64,000 nt of DNA from Gammaproteobacteria bacterium UBA2679 (GCA_002354735.1 DEMD01000014.1:62001-126000); one strand, 5' to 3'; counted from the first letter of the stretch, positions 28,208 to 39,158 are shown. The notes: generated by a model from the sequence alone, not told the origin. Numbers and translations: made by a program.

Positions 28208-29098
28208 CTATTCCTCGTCGCCGAGTTCTTCGACTTCGAGCCCATTGGACGCTTCAGGGCCGCGCAGTCGAACCGCGGACTCATCACTGACGGACTGGAT
28301 CATGGCCAGCACACCAATGGCCGGATGATCGATGTAATGCAGCTGACCGGACTTCATCCGTCGCGACTGCTGCAGTACATAACGGCCGTAAATCTCCCCG
28401 CTCGCTCCAGGAATCTCGATGCTTTCATCGCTGGTGTACACGGGTTCCCCCTGCGGACCGGTATGATCGGTCAGCACCAGCGTTGCGTTCATGTGCATGA
28501 AGCGCGACAGCCTGAACTGTAGCTCGCCCTGCAGCGACCACCGGTTGTCGTCCAGCGTCGAGGTGGCCAACGTGAAATGATAGTCCCGCTGTTTCACCAT
28601 CGGCAACATCATGGAGCCATGCCAGAGCACGCGATACCCATAGGCGCGTTCAAGGTTCGTCAGCGCGTCGTTTAGCATGAAGTCCTTGCGAAGCATCAGT
28701 GGCCAACGATCTTCGCTGGCATCGCCCAAAGATATCGCATCATCGCGCATGTTCAGCAATGGAGAGCCATCGGGCTTCTTGCCACCGAAGCTGGCCTCGG
28801 GCCCATAGCCCTCAGCGCTTGTATCGATTGCAGTTTCAGTAGAGACGCCATTGCCTGCCGTGATTCCCGCGCCCCCAGAATTGGCCGCTTGGTCTGTTTC
28901 GATATCGCGCGGCGGCAGCGGCAACAGCCGCTCTGAATCGCTGATGGGATAATTGCGGAAAATGATCAGCTCGAGCTGATAGACACTCGCTTCATTGTCG
29001 GCCGCCAGTGCCGGCGCCTGGCCGGGTAAGGGCAGGAGTGCCGTACTCATGACGGCAGCGCATACGAGCGCAGGTGCTGGTAATCGAAAAAGGTTCAC
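28208..29098 (-). CDS. csiV: CsiV family envelope protein
   Basis: 296 aa exported protein next to mfd, as in Pseudomonas. GTG 29098 is chosen: it overlaps the mfd stop as GTGA and has AGGAT 6 nt upstream. The signal peptide then runs (M)NLFRLPAPALVCAAVMSTALL, with cleavage after ALA (~32). The mature part begins with the family motif YQLELIIFRN and contains a central low-complexity linker, HRVLWHGSM-like and RHMNATLVLTD-like blocks. In Vibrio cholerae CsiV binds peptidoglycan and activates PBP1A. ATG 29128 would add ten residues inside mfd and is less likely. Confidence 0.82.
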   Translation of the reverse strand: MNLFRLPAPALVCAAVMSTALLPLPGQAPALAADNEASVYQLELIIFRNYPISDSERLLPLPPRDIETDQAANSGGAGITAGNGVSTETAIDTSAEGYGPEASFGGKKPDGSPLLNMRDDAISLGDASEDRWPLMLRKDFMLNDALTNLERAYGYRVLWHGSMMLPMVKQRDYHFTLATSTLDDNRWSLQGELQFRLSRFMHMNATLVLTDHTGPQGEPVYTSDESIEIPGASGEIYGRYVLQQSRRMKSGQLHYIDHPAIGVLAMIQSVSDESAVRLRGPEASNGLEVEELGDEE

Positions 29099-32000
29099 GC
29101 AAACATCCTTACAATCTGTTCTGCCCATTGATGGCGCTGCTCTGGATCAACCAAAGGTACGTTGTCGCGCAGTTTCTGGCTACCCTCTAGCCGGTAGCGC
29201 TTCGGTTTAGTCTGTACCAGTTCGATCAGCTTCATCGGCTGCACGCGGGTTTTCGCTGCGAACTCAACCACGCCGCCTTTCTCACCGGCATCGATCCGTA
29301 CGATACCCAGTTGATCGGCTTCCATGCGAATGGCGGCCTGGCGGAACAGGTTCTTTGCTGCATCAGGCAGCAAGCCGAAACGATCGATCAGCTCGACCTG
29401 GAGATCCTTCAGCGCCTCGGGCGATTTCGCCGCAGCAATGCGCTGATATAGCACGAGCCGCGATTGCACATCGTGGATATAGCTGTCCGGCAGCAATGCA
29501 GGTGCCCTCAGGTTTACCTCGCAAACCTTCTCTTCCGGATCATCCAGCGACAGTTCCTTACCTTCGCGCATAGCCCTCACCGCACTGTCCAGCAGCTGCA
29601 TGTACAGCGAGAAGCCGATGGCATTGATGTGACCACTCTGTTCTGCGCCCAGAAGCTCACCCGCACCTCTGATCTCAAGGTCGTGGGTCGCCAGGGTAAA
29701 GCCGGCGCCGAGGTCCTGCGCCGCGCTGATGGCCTCCAGCCGCTTCCTCGCGTCTGCTGTCAGCGATCGAGGTGAGACTGTCAGCAGATAGGCGTAGGCC
29801 TGGTGATGCGAGCGGCCAACCCGGCCCCTGAGCTGGTGCAGCTGGGCAAGCCCAAGCTTGTCGGCCCTGTCGATGATAATGGTATTGGCGCTGGGGATAT
29901 CGATGCCGGTTTCGATAATGGTAGTACACACAAGCACGTTGTATTTCTTGTGATAGAACTCCGACATGACCTTTTCAAGCTGGCGCTCAGGCATCTGACC
30001 GTGCGCCACACAGATTCGCGCGCCGGGCACCAGTTCTGCCAGTGCGTCCGCCGTCTTCTGTATCGTCTTCACTTCATTGTGCAGGTAAAAGACCTGGCCG
30101 CCGCGGAGCAGTTCCCGCATCACAGCCTCCTTCACGATGCCGTCTTCATGCTCATGCACGAAAGTCTTCACTGCCAGGCGTCGTTCGGGTGGGGTGGCGA
30201 TAATGGACAGATCTCGCACGCCCTGCAATGACAGGTTCAGTGTTCGTGGAATTGGCGTCGCAGTGAGCGTCAGGATGTCGACTTCGGCGCGCAGGGCCTT
30301 CAGGCGCTCCTTTTGTTGCACGCCAAAGCGGTGTTCCTCATCGATGATCAGAAGACCGAGATCCTTGAACTCGACATCCTTTTGAATCAGCTTATGGGTG
30401 CCGATCACGATATCGACCTGCCCAGCTTTCATCGCTTCCATCGAGGTCTTGATTTCCTGCGTCGAACGGAAGCGGCTGAGCAGCTCGATACGCATGGCGG
30501 TGCCAGCAAATCGATCGCGGAAGCTGTTGAAATGCTGTTGTGCCAGCAATGTGGTTGGCACGAGCACGACGACCTGGCGCCCCGCGTTGGCCACCAGGAA
30601 GGCTGCTCGCATCGCCACCTCGGTCTTGCCGAAGCCGACATCGCCACAAATGAGCCGGTCCATGGGCTGCTGCCGCTTGAGATCGGACGCTACGGCGCCG
30701 ATGGCGCTGGCCTGATCGGGCGTTTCTTCAAAAGGGAAGTCATCAGCAAAGCGGCTGTATTCGATTTCTTCGACCTTGTACGAATGCCCCTTTCGGGCCT
30801 CGCGCCGCGCGTAGATTTTCAGCAGTTCGCTCGCCACATCTCGAATCTTCTCGCGGGCTGCCCGTTTCGCCTTCTGCCATTTGTCGTTGCCGAGCTTGTG
30901 CAGTGGCGCGAATTCCTCATTGAGCCCGGCATAGCGTGAGAGCACCTGCAGCTGCGCTACGGGTACATACAGTTTCGCATCATCGCCATATACCAGCAGG
31001 ATGAACTCCTGTTCCTGGTCACCCACGTTCAGACTGACCAGCCCATGAAAGCGCCCGACACCGTGTTCGATATGCACGACCGGCATACCTTCCTTCAATT
31101 CGGCGAGGCTCTGGATAAGGGCATCGGTATCCGTGGCTGACTGCTTTCGGCGGCGGCGCTGCGGCACCTTGAGTTCGAACAGATCGGACTCGCTGATGAG
31201 CAGGGCAGGCGGGTCAAGCAAGCGGAAGCCACGGTCGATATCCGCTGTCAGTACCTGCCAGCTACCAGGGCGGCTGAGTGCTTCCTGCCAGCTATGTGCG
31301 CTCAAGAGCGCCTGATCATGCGCTGCAAAGAGGTCCTTCAGAGCTTCCGCACGACCGGCAGACTCTGCCGCCAGCACAACGGTGTCCTTGCCCGCCGCAT
31401 CGATGAGCTTCTGCAGCGGCTGGTTCTGCTGCGTCTCAACGCCCACGGCCGGCAGCTCGGCGACCACCGCCTTTTCACCATCAGCTTTCGGGGTAACTTC
31501 TATTCGAGGTTGACGCGCCAGCGCGGCGAATAGCTCATCCGGTCGCAGATACAGCTTGTGCGGTGGTAAAAGCGGGCGGTGACGATCATGGCCCAGACTG
31601 TCGAAACGAGACTGCACATCAGCCCAGAACTCCTCTGCGCGCGCATGCAGGTTCGGCATCAGATACAGCTGACTGTCGGGCGGCAGATAGTCGAAGAGGG
31701 TGGACGTGTCAGCGTCGAACAGCGGCATGTAGTATTCGATGCCCGGCGTGACGATGCCTTCTACGACGTCTCTCAGTACGGGCGTCTGACGTGGCGACTC
31801 CGGAAAGGCTTCGTAGAAGTTCTGCCTGAAGCGACTTCGGGCCGCCTCGTCGAAGGGGAACTCGAAGGCCGGCAGCAATTCGATTTCATCGATCTGATCG
31901 CCTGAACGCTGGGTTTCCGGGTCGAAATAACGCAGGCTGTCGACTTCATCATCGAACAGCTCGATTCGAAACGGCTGGTCATGACCCATGGGGAACAGAT

Positions 32001-32580
32001 CGATGATGGCACCACGAACCGCAAACTCGCCATGTTCGAAAACAGTGTTCACATTGCGGTAGCCGACCTGTTCAAGCTGTTCTCTATAGCTGCCGATGTC
32101 GATGGTATCGCCCTTCTTGATCCACAGCGTGGTGCCGAGCAGGTGCCGTCGGGAGGCAAGGCGCTGCATGAGCGTGGCAACCGAGATCAGTAATAGCCCA
32201 CCTTTCTGGCGCGGCAGGCTCACCAGCGTGGCGATGCGTCGGCTCACGATATCCTGGTGCGGCGAGAAACTGTCGTAGGGCAGGGTTTCCCAGTCCGGCA
32301 GCGCCAGGGTGGGCGTGGCATCCCGCTCGTCCAGTCGGCGGAACAGGTCGAGCCCGGCCTCGAGACGCTCGAGCGTCGCCATGTCTGGCGTCACCACCAC
32401 GGTGAGAGTATCGGGCTGTTGTTGTTCCAGTTGCGCGAGGAACATGGCATCGGCGCGGCCTGGCAAAATTGGCCAGCGTGCAGCCTGACCGGCCGGCATC
32501 TCGCGAGGCAGAGGGAAAGGCAGGGCTGTAGCCAGCTTTCGCTTGGCAGTCGTTCGGCTTGCAGAAGGCGTGCTTGTCAT
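29095..32580 (-). CDS. mfd: Transcription-repair coupling factor
   Basis: 1161 aa, full length. An N-terminal UvrB-homology region (VVTPDMATLERLEAGL) is followed by a CarD-like RNA polymerase-interaction domain (VVHIEHGVGRFHGLVSL). A RecG-like helicase core follows, with ICGDVGFGKTEVA (Walker A), DEEHRFGV (DEEH box), LTATPIPRTL and the C-terminal QLRGRVGRS motif, then the TRCF regulatory domain. It releases stalled RNA polymerase and recruits UvrA. Its stop overlaps the csiV start by 4 bp (GTGA). It is divergent from gap across ~295 bp. Confidence 0.97.
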   Translation of the reverse strand: MTSTPSASRTTAKRKLATALPFPLPREMPAGQAARWPILPGRADAMFLAQLEQQQPDTLTVVVTPDMATLERLEAGLDLFRRLDERDATPTLALPDWETLPYDSFSPHQDIVSRRIATLVSLPRQKGGLLLISVATLMQRLASRRHLLGTTLWIKKGDTIDIGSYREQLEQVGYRNVNTVFEHGEFAVRGAIIDLFPMGHDQPFRIELFDDEVDSLRYFDPETQRSGDQIDEIELLPAFEFPFDEAARSRFRQNFYEAFPESPRQTPVLRDVVEGIVTPGIEYYMPLFDADTSTLFDYLPPDSQLYLMPNLHARAEEFWADVQSRFDSLGHDRHRPLLPPHKLYLRPDELFAALARQPRIEVTPKADGEKAVVAELPAVGVETQQNQPLQKLIDAAGKDTVVLAAESAGRAEALKDLFAAHDQALLSAHSWQEALSRPGSWQVLTADIDRGFRLLDPPALLISESDLFELKVPQRRRRKQSATDTDALIQSLAELKEGMPVVHIEHGVGRFHGLVSLNVGDQEQEFILLVYGDDAKLYVPVAQLQVLSRYAGLNEEFAPLHKLGNDKWQKAKRAAREKIRDVASELLKIYARREARKGHSYKVEEIEYSRFADDFPFEETPDQASAIGAVASDLKRQQPMDRLICGDVGFGKTEVAMRAAFLVANAGRQVVVLVPTTLLAQQHFNSFRDRFAGTAMRIELLSRFRSTQEIKTSMEAMKAGQVDIVIGTHKLIQKDVEFKDLGLLIIDEEHRFGVQQKERLKALRAEVDILTLTATPIPRTLNLSLQGVRDLSIIATPPERRLAVKTFVHEHEDGIVKEAVMRELLRGGQVFYLHNEVKTIQKTADALAELVPGARICVAHGQMPERQLEKVMSEFYHKKYNVLVCTTIIETGIDIPSANTIIIDRADKLGLAQLHQLRGRVGRSHHQAYAYLLTVSPRSLTADARKRLEAISAAQDLGAGFTLATHDLEIRGAGELLGAEQSGHINAIGFSLYMQLLDSAVRAMREGKELSLDDPEEKVCEVNLRAPALLPDSYIHDVQSRLVLYQRIAAAKSPEALKDLQVELIDRFGLLPDAAKNLFRQAAIRMEADQLGIVRIDAGEKGGVVEFAAKTRVQPMKLIELVQTKPKRYRLEGSQKLRDNVPLVDPEQRHQWAEQIVRMFA

Positions 32581-32875
32581 TGGTCCGGTCTGTGTAGTGT
32601 TGCTGTGGCCAATCGAAGAGTACGTTGCCGCTTACCATTCCGGGCGCAGCGATTGGACCTCATTTCATGACATCTCTGCCGGTGTGCTGGCGCAGATTGT
32701 ACTGTGGCTGCTATAAATGGCAATGCTGGTCTTCCATCCTGGGGCTGGAACGGCGATAATATGCGCCCAATTTTTCACTCTTATGCTTAAACTCAGAGCC
32801 TGACTACGCTCTGCCGACATTGTGCGGGAATGGCTCAATTCGTCCTGCCTGTCGGATCAACCGAGGTGCCTTGTA

Positions 32876-34342
32876 GTGAGTCAAGATAAACTGGACGCAT
32901 GTTTTAGTGACTGGACGGCGAAAGAAAATGTCGCCGAGGCCATGATCCCGCTGATCGGCAGGCTCTACCGCAAATATAACGTCATTACGTCGATCTATGG
33001 CAAAGCAGTCATCAACCAGTCCGTCATCGGTCTGTTGAAGGCACATCGCTTCGTACGCCAGGTCGAGAACCGTGAGCTCTCCGTTCATGAAACCATGCCG
33101 GTGCTGCTCGCGCTGGACAAGCTGAATCTTGGACCTGCCCATATCGACATTGGTAAGATGGCCGTGCGCTACAGCGACCACGGTAGTGGCAAGCCGCTTC
33201 AGGACTTCCTGGCCGAGGAACTCAAGGAAGTCGTTAACCGTCATAAGCCGCGCGAAGAGTCGGGTGCTGCTTCCAAGGACGTTGTACTCTACGGTTTCGG
33301 ACGTATCGGTCGTCTGCTGGCGCGTATTCTGGTTGAAAAGGCAGGCGGCGGTGAGAACCTGCGTCTTCGTGCCATCGTGGTGAGAAAGGGCAAGGCGTCA
33401 AACGACATCGAGAAGCGTGCGAGCCTTCTGCGACGCGACTCGGTACATGGCAGCTTCAAGGGCACCATCACCATCGATGAGGAAAACCAGGGCATCATCG
33501 CCAACGGTAACTTCATCAAGGTCATCTACGCCAACTCACCTGAGTCTATCGACTACACCAGCTATGGCATCAACAACGCCATTCTTGTCGACAATACTGG
33601 CGTATGGCGCGACAAGGACGGCCTGGGCCAGCATCTCAAGGCCAAGGGCGTTGCCCGTGTACTGCTCACGGCGCCTGGCAAGGGTGATATCAAGAATATC
33701 GTCTTCGGTATCAACAACGAAGATATCAAGGCTGAAGACACCATCCTGTCTGCGGCATCCTGTACGACCAATGCCATTACGCCAGTACTCAAGGTCATCA
33801 ACGACCGCTACGGCATCCGCGATGGGCATGTCGAAACCGTTCATGCCTATACCAACGACCAGAACCTGATCGACAACTATCATGCTGGTAGTCGACGCGG
33901 CCGAAGTGCCGGGTTGAATATGGTTATCACAGAAACCGGCGCTGCCAAGGCTGTTGCGAAGGCGCTGCCTGAGCTGGCTGGCAAGCTCTCCGGTAACGCG
34001 ATTCGCGTTCCCATCCCCAACGTTTCCATGGCGATCCTGAACCTCAACCTGGACAAGGATACCAACGTCGAGGAGTTGAACGATTACCTGCGCACTATTT
34101 CGCTGCACTCGAAGTATCAGAAGCAGATCGACTTCGTGAATTCCCCGGAAGTTGTGTCGTCCGACTTCGTGGGCTCACGTCACGCAGGTATTGTCGATGC
34201 TCAGGCGACTATCGCCAGTGGCAATCGCATCGTGCTCTATGTCTGGTATGACAACGAAGCTGGCTACAGCGCCCAGGTCGTGCGCATCGTCAACCAGATG
34301 GCCGGCGTGCATTACAAGGTTTTCCCGGCAGCAACGGTCTGA
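32876..34342 (+). CDS. gap: Glyceraldehyde-3-phosphate dehydrogenase, N-terminally extended
   Basis: 488 aa from GTG 32876, which has GAGGT 9 nt upstream; the frame opens at 32822 without homology. Residues 1-136 are an extra helical domain (MIPLIGRLYRKYNV, LSVHETMPVLLALDKLNLG) before the Rossmann start VVLYGFGRIGRLLARIL (~137). Catalytic Cys is in SAASCTTNAITPVL; the substrate site is HAYTNDQNLID and the end YVWYDNEAGYSAQVV. This is the long form paired with mfd and nqr in Pseudomonas. A perfect 8-bp hairpin follows the stop. Confidence 0.93.
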   Translation: MSQDKLDACFSDWTAKENVAEAMIPLIGRLYRKYNVITSIYGKAVINQSVIGLLKAHRFVRQVENRELSVHETMPVLLALDKLNLGPAHIDIGKMAVRYSDHGSGKPLQDFLAEELKEVVNRHKPREESGAASKDVVLYGFGRIGRLLARILVEKAGGGENLRLRAIVVRKGKASNDIEKRASLLRRDSVHGSFKGTITIDEENQGIIANGNFIKVIYANSPESIDYTSYGINNAILVDNTGVWRDKDGLGQHLKAKGVARVLLTAPGKGDIKNIVFGINNEDIKAEDTILSAASCTTNAITPVLKVINDRYGIRDGHVETVHAYTNDQNLIDNYHAGSRRGRSAGLNMVITETGAAKAVAKALPELAGKLSGNAIRVPIPNVSMAILNLNLDKDTNVEELNDYLRTISLHSKYQKQIDFVNSPEVVSSDFVGSRHAGIVDAQATIASGNRIVLYVWYDNEAGYSAQVVRIVNQMAGVHYKVFPAATV

Positions 34343-34348
34343 TTCCAT

Positions 34349-34371
34349 CCCTGGCGGCACGTTCGCCAGGG
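34349..34371 (+). terminator. Hairpin after gap
   Basis: CCCTGGCG, a 7-nt loop and CGCCAGGG form a perfect 8-bp stem starting 7 nt after the gap stop. No T-run follows, so it may terminate weakly or stabilise the 3' end. Confidence 0.55.
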
Positions 34372-34403
34372 TGCGCTATCATAAGTGCGGGCAAGGTTGG
34401 CGT

Positions 34404-34450
34404 TGACGATCGTCACGTGCTTTTCTTACGTCGCCACGTATACTGGCGAC
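34404..34450. promoter_or_regulatory. Two inverted repeats upstream of nqrA
   Basis: TGACGATCGTCA (34404-34415) is a perfect 12-bp palindrome. Fifteen bases on, GTCGCCA (34430-34436) and TGGCGAC (34444-34450) form a 7-7-7 inverted repeat. Its spacer covers a TATACT that could be a -10 hexamer. The nqrA ATG is at 34501. These look like operators for the nqr promoter; the factor is unknown. Confidence 0.45.
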
Positions 34451-34500
34451 CGTAAACCGTTGCTTCGCAGGCCAATCAAGAAAAAAGACAGGCTGACTGA

Positions 34501-35856
34501 ATGAAAAAAATCAAGAAGGGCCTCGATATCCCGATATCGGGTGAGCCCAAGCAGATCATCGATCAGGGCCCAGCGGTCACGGAAGTGGCTATCGTCGGGT
34601 TCGATTACAATGGCATGAAGCCCACCATGGAGGTCGCTGAGGGCGATCGGGTGCTTTGTGGTCAACTGCTGTTTACTGACAAGAAAACTGAAGGTGTCCG
34701 CTACACTTCGCCGGCCACAGGTACCGTAAAAGCCATTCATCGTGGCGAAAAGCGGGTTTTTCAGTCCATAGTGATTGCTGTCGATCAGCATGAAGATGGC
34801 GAGAGTCAGGTACAATTCACCCATTATCCAGCCGATCAGCTCGAGTCGCTCTCACGGCAGCAGGCCGTCGATCTGCTCGTGGAGTCGGGGGAATGGACAG
34901 CCTTCCGCACACGGCCGTTCAGCAAGGTTCCCGAGCTCGATGCCGAGCCCCACTCAATTTTCGTCTCTGTTATGGATACGCAGCCGCTGGCCGCTGATCC
35001 GCTGGTCATCATCGCCCAGGCCAATGAAGACTTCCAGAACGGCCTCAGGGTGCTGAGTCGTTTGACCAAGGGCAAGGTTTTCGTCTGCTCCGCGCCGGAT
35101 GTCGACGTGCAGCTGCCGAAACTGGACCGTCTCGAGCATGAAACATTTGCCGGTCCGCATCCTGCGGGGCTCGTCGGCACACACATTCACCACCTTGATC
35201 CGGTGAACCTGTACAAGAGCGTGTGGACGGTAGGCTATCAGGACGTGATCGCAATCGGTCGCCTGTTCACCACTGGCTACAAGTTCGTTGAGCGCGTTGT
35301 GGCGCTGTCCGGCCCTGCCGTCAAACGGCCGCGGCTGATCAGAACCCGCACTGGCGCCTCGGTCAGTCAGCTCACCTTGAACGAACTGAAATCGGACAAT
35401 GTTCGTACAGTTTCAGGCTCAGTGCTGGGTGGCAGATCCGCCCGTGACTCCGTCGACTACCTCGGTCGATACGACTACCAGATCGCCTGTCTGGAAGAAG
35501 GTCACCACCGCGAGCTTTTCGGCTGGCTTTCTCCTGGTCTCAACAAGTTCTCTGTGATCAACATCTATCTGTCAAAGCTCATGCCGGGCAAGCGCTTCAA
35601 CATGACGACGACAACCAATGGCAGTGAGCGGGCAATGGTGCCAATCGGTACTTATGAACGCATCATGCCGCTCGACATTCTGCCAACGCAACTGCTGCGT
35701 GCCCTGATTGTCGGAGATACTGAAGTTGCCCAGAAGCTGGGCTGCCTCGAACTCGATGAAGAGGATCTTGCGCTGTGTTCATTCGTGTGCCCAGGCAAGT
35801 ACGAGTACGGGCCGATACTCAGGCGTAATCTCGAAACCATCGAAAAAGAGGGTTGA
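34501..35856 (+). CDS. nqrA: Na+-translocating NADH:quinone reductase subunit A
   Basis: 451 aa cytoplasmic-side subunit of the sodium-pumping NADH dehydrogenase, involved in quinone binding. N-terminal [12 protein letters not shown] is the family start. [37 protein letters not shown] and the terminal [17 protein letters not shown] are all conserved. First gene of a complete nqrABCDEF operon. The upstream region has a GACAGG-like ribosome site and two inverted repeats. Confidence 0.96.
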   Translation: MKKIKKGLDIPISGEPKQIIDQGPAVTEVAIVGFDYNGMKPTMEVAEGDRVLCGQLLFTDKKTEGVRYTSPATGTVKAIHRGEKRVFQSIVIAVDQHEDGESQVQFTHYPADQLESLSRQQAVDLLVESGEWTAFRTRPFSKVPELDAEPHSIFVSVMDTQPLAADPLVIIAQANEDFQNGLRVLSRLTKGKVFVCSAPDVDVQLPKLDRLEHETFAGPHPAGLVGTHIHHLDPVNLYKSVWTVGYQDVIAIGRLFTTGYKFVERVVALSGPAVKRPRLIRTRTGASVSQLTLNELKSDNVRTVSGSVLGGRSARDSVDYLGRYDYQIACLEEGHHRELFGWLSPGLNKFSVINIYLSKLMPGKRFNMTTTTNGSERAMVPIGTYERIMPLDILPTQLLRALIVGDTEVAQKLGCLELDEEDLALCSFVCPGKYEYGPILRRNLETIEKEG

Positions 35857-35860
35857 TGTC

Positions 35861-37060
35861 ATGAGCTTAAGAACTTTTCTAGACAAGATAGAGCCCAACT
35901 TTCACAAGGGTGGGCGGTATGAAAAGATGTACCCGCTGTACGAAGCCGTCGACACGATCTTCTATTCGCCTGGTTCCGTAACTGCAGCGAACACCCACGT
36001 TCGCGACGGCATCGACCTCAAGCGGATCATGATCACGGTCTGGGTCTGCGTCTTCCCCGCCATGTTCTTCGGTATGTGGAACATCGGTTTTCAGGCAAAC
36101 ACCTATCTGGCAGAAGCCGGCATCGCCATGGATCAGGGCTGGCGTTACAGCCTGATCGCTGCGCTTGCAGGCAACGATCCGTCCAGTATATGGGACAACA
36201 TGATCTATGGTGCAATGCACTTCCTGCCAATCTACCTGACGGTCTTTATAGTCGGTGGTGCCTGTGAGGTCGTTTTCGCCACGATCAGGAAGCATGAGGT
36301 CAACGAAGGCTTCTTCGTCACCTCGATACTCTTCGCGTTGATCTGCCCGCCGGATCTGCCCTTGTGGCAGGCTGCACTGGGCATCATCTTCGGTGTCGTC
36401 ATCGGCAAGGAAGTGTTTGGCGGTACGGGCAAGAACTTCCTCAATCCTGCGCTGGCGGGTCGAGCGTTCCTGTATTTCGCCTATCCGGCGCAGATGTCGG
36501 GTGACTCGGTCTGGACAGCAGTGGATGGTTTCAGTGGTGCGACGCCGCTTAGCGTTGCCGCTTCCGGCGGTATGGAAGCCCTGCAGGGCAGTCTGACCTG
36601 GTTCGACGCCTTCCTCGGTTTCCACCAGGGCAGTATCGGTGGCACCAGCGACCTCGCCATCATGATAGGCGGCGTGATCCTCCTCATCATGGGTATCGCC
36701 TCACTGCGTATCGTCCTCGGTGTGGTGCTCGGTGTTGTGCTGACTGCTGGCCTGCTCAACCTGGTCGGTTCGGATACGAACCCCATGTTCGCCTTGCCTC
36801 CGCACTGGCACTTCGTCATCGGCGGTCTGACCTTCGGCATGTTCTTCATGGCGACAGATCCTGTGTCTGCTTCGCATACACAAACAGGTCGCTGGATCTT
36901 CGGTATGCTTATCGGCGCCATGACCGTGCTGATCAGGGTCGTGAACCCGGCTTTCCCCGAAGGCATCATGCTCGCGATACTGTTCGCGAACCTGTTCTCG
37001 CCATTCATCGACCATCTCGTCGTGCAGGCGAATATCAAGCGGAGGCTCGCCCGTGGCTAA
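35861..37060 (+). CDS. nqrB: Na+-NQR subunit B
   Basis: 399 aa membrane subunit with about ten TM segments. ATG 35861 ([14 protein letters not shown]) is the conserved start; the frame opens earlier, inside nqrA. The covalent FMN site DGFSGATPL lies at ~220-228, where ApbE attaches FMN through phosphodiester to Thr. It also carries riboflavin and forms part of the Na+ path by family knowledge. It follows nqrA by 4 nt and overlaps nqrC by 8 bp. Confidence 0.96.
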   Translation: MSLRTFLDKIEPNFHKGGRYEKMYPLYEAVDTIFYSPGSVTAANTHVRDGIDLKRIMITVWVCVFPAMFFGMWNIGFQANTYLAEAGIAMDQGWRYSLIAALAGNDPSSIWDNMIYGAMHFLPIYLTVFIVGGACEVVFATIRKHEVNEGFFVTSILFALICPPDLPLWQAALGIIFGVVIGKEVFGGTGKNFLNPALAGRAFLYFAYPAQMSGDSVWTAVDGFSGATPLSVAASGGMEALQGSLTWFDAFLGFHQGSIGGTSDLAIMIGGVILLIMGIASLRIVLGVVLGVVLTAGLLNLVGSDTNPMFALPPHWHFVIGGLTFGMFFMATDPVSASHTQTGRWIFGMLIGAMTVLIRVVNPAFPEGIMLAILFANLFSPFIDHLVVQANIKRRLARG

Positions 37061-37859
37061 AGGATCATCAACTGGAAAAACCCTTACGGTCGCCTTTCTG
37101 TTGTGCATCGTGTGTTCGGTCGTGGTTTCAGCCGCTGCCGTCATGCTGCGACCGGTACAGACCGAAAATCGCGAGCTGAACGTCAAGGAGAACATCCTGC
37201 GGGCGGCTGGCATGATTGAGCCCGGGTCATCGAAGGCCGAAGTCGAAGAGCGTTTCGCGAGTATCACGCCAAAGCTGGTCGAGCTGGAAACCGGGCGCTT
37301 CATCGAGCCTTCGGAAATCGGCCTCAAGAGCATTGAAGAGTTTCAGCAGCAGAAAGTCGCCACCAGGGAAGGGACGTCCTACACCCTGAGCCAGGCTGAA
37401 GACATTGCTGGCCTGGGCCGTGTGGAGAAATACGCCAAGGTTTATCTGGCTGAAGAGAACGGTGAAATCAATCGGGTTATCGTTCCTGTTCGCGGTTACG
37501 GTCTCTGGTCGACGCTGTATGGTTTCATGGCACTGGAAAATGATGCCAATACCATTGCCGGCTTTGGCTTCTACGAGCATGGTGAAACACCTGGTCTTGG
37601 TGGCGAGGTCGATAATCCGGCCTGGAAGGCTCAGTGGAGCGGGAAGGAAGTTTACGGTGAGGATGGTGAGGTTGCGATCCGCTTGATCAAGGGCGGCGCG
37701 AATCCATCTGCACCTGGTGCTGAACATCATATCGACTCGCTCTCGGGCGCGACGCTGACCAGCCGCGGTATCGAGAACCTGATCCAGTACTGGCTCGGCG
37801 ATAGCGGCCTCAAGCCCTTTCTTGAGCGCATAAAGAACGGAGAGATTCGCAATGTCTAA
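37053..37859 (+). CDS. nqrC: Na+-NQR subunit C
   Basis: 268 aa periplasm-facing subunit with one N-terminal TM (~10-32) and an FMN-binding domain. The flavinylation motif is [10 protein letters not shown] (~231-240), with Thr as FMN acceptor. Other conserved blocks are [11 protein letters not shown] and [14 protein letters not shown] start at 37053 with GGAGG 8 nt upstream, inside the end of nqrB. It overlaps nqrD by 8 bp. Confidence 0.96.
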   Translation: MAKGSSTGKTLTVAFLLCIVCSVVVSAAAVMLRPVQTENRELNVKENILRAAGMIEPGSSKAEVEERFASITPKLVELETGRFIEPSEIGLKSIEEFQQQKVATREGTSYTLSQAEDIAGLGRVEKYAKVYLAEENGEINRVIVPVRGYGLWSTLYGFMALENDANTIAGFGFYEHGETPGLGGEVDNPAWKAQWSGKEVYGEDGEVAIRLIKGGANPSAPGAEHHIDSLSGATLTSRGIENLIQYWLGDSGLKPFLERIKNGEIRNV

Positions 37860-38517
37860 AAATCGTGTCGCGGAGATCGTCTTTGATCCGATCTTCAACA
37901 ACAATCCGATTGCCCTGCAGATTCTGGGTATCTGTTCCGCGCTTGCGGTAACGACCAGTCTTCAGTTGTCGCTGGTCATGGGTGTGGCGGTCATGCTGGT
38001 TACCGCATGCTCCAGTGCGCTGATCTCGGTCATTCGTTCCCAGATACCCAGCAGTATCCGAATCATCGTGCAGATGACCATTATCGCTTCTCTGGTAATC
38101 GTCGTAGACCAGCTGCTCAAGGCCTATGCCTACGAAATGAGCAAGCAGCTTTCGGTCTTCGTTGGTCTCATCATCACCAACTGTATCGTCATGGGCCGTG
38201 CTGAAGCCTATGCCATGCAGAATGGGCCGGTGCTGAGTTTCCTCGATGGCATCGGAAATGGTCTCGGCTATGCCGTGCTGCTTATCTTTGTAGCTTTCTT
38301 CCGCGAGCTGCTCGGTGCGGGCAAGCTCTTTGGCGTGGAAATACTGCCCCTCCAGGCAAACGGTGGCTGGTACCTGCCTAACGGTCTTTTGCTGCTGCCG
38401 CCGAGCGCGTTCTTCATCATCGGCCTGGCTATCTGGGCCCTCAGAAGCTGGAAAGTCGAACAGGTCGAACCTAAGGACTACAAGCTTGCACCGCATCGTG
38501 TCAGGGAGGCCTTCTGA
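37852..38517 (+). CDS. nqrD: Na+-NQR subunit D
   Basis: 221 aa, six-TM membrane subunit homologous to NqrE and RnfE. Conserved blocks: [26 protein letters not shown] N-terminus (NNNPIALQ), [17 protein letters not shown] and [13 protein letters not shown]. One of the two halves holding the intramembrane Fe-S centre; the cysteines are in GICSALAV and TNCIVMGR. It ends in TGATG shared with nqrE. Confidence 0.96.
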   Translation: MSKNRVAEIVFDPIFNNNPIALQILGICSALAVTTSLQLSLVMGVAVMLVTACSSALISVIRSQIPSSIRIIVQMTIIASLVIVVDQLLKAYAYEMSKQLSVFVGLIITNCIVMGRAEAYAMQNGPVLSFLDGIGNGLGYAVLLIFVAFFRELLGAGKLFGVEILPLQANGGWYLPNGLLLLPPSAFFIIGLAIWALRSWKVEQVEPKDYKLAPHRVREAF

Positions 38518-39128
38518 TGTTTGAGCAATATCTGAGCCTGTTCATCAAGGCCGTATTCGTTGAAAACATGGCACTGGCCTTCTTCCTGGGCATGTGTACC
38601 TTCCTGGCTATTTCCAAGAAGATCGAAGCGGCTATCGGTCTGGGCATTGCTGTAACGGTAGTGCTGGCCATTACCGTTCCAGTCAACAACCTGATCTTCA
38701 ACAGTCTGCTGCGTGAAGGGGCTCTGTCCTGGGCGGGCCTGCCGAACGTCGATCTGAGCTTCCTGGGCCTGCTGACCTATATCGGTGTTATCGCCGCTAT
38801 TGTCCAGATCCTGGAAATGGTGCTGGATAAGTACTTTGTTGCGCTCTATGCAGCATTGGGCGTGTTCCTGCCCCTGATTACGGTTAACTGCGCAATCCTC
38901 GGTGCCTCACTGTTCATGGTCGAGCGGGACTACGAGTTTGGCGAAAGTGTGGTGTATGGACTGGGTGCAGGCGTTGGCTGGGCGCTGGCCATCATCGCGC
39001 TGGCCGGTATTCGAGAGAAGCTCAAGTATTCGGACGTGCCTGATGGCCTGAGAGGGCTGGGTATCACCTTTATCACGGTCGGTCTGATGTCGCTAGGCTT
39101 CATGTCGTTCTCTGGTATTTCGCTGTAA
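38517..39128 (+). CDS. nqrE: Na+-NQR subunit E
   Basis: 203 aa, six-TM partner of NqrD in inverted topology. Starts [31 protein letters not shown] ([13 protein letters not shown]). The second conserved Cys is in [14 protein letters not shown]. With NqrD it binds the membrane [2Fe-2S] centre. Start codon fused to the nqrD stop; nqrF follows after 30 nt. Confidence 0.96.
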   Translation: MFEQYLSLFIKAVFVENMALAFFLGMCTFLAISKKIEAAIGLGIAVTVVLAITVPVNNLIFNSLLREGALSWAGLPNVDLSFLGLLTYIGVIAAIVQILEMVLDKYFVALYAALGVFLPLITVNCAILGASLFMVERDYEFGESVVYGLGAGVGWALAIIALAGIREKLKYSDVPDGLRGLGITFITVGLMSLGFMSFSGISL

Positions 39129-39158
39129 TTCGGCCCTCACCCAGACAGAGGTAGAAAC

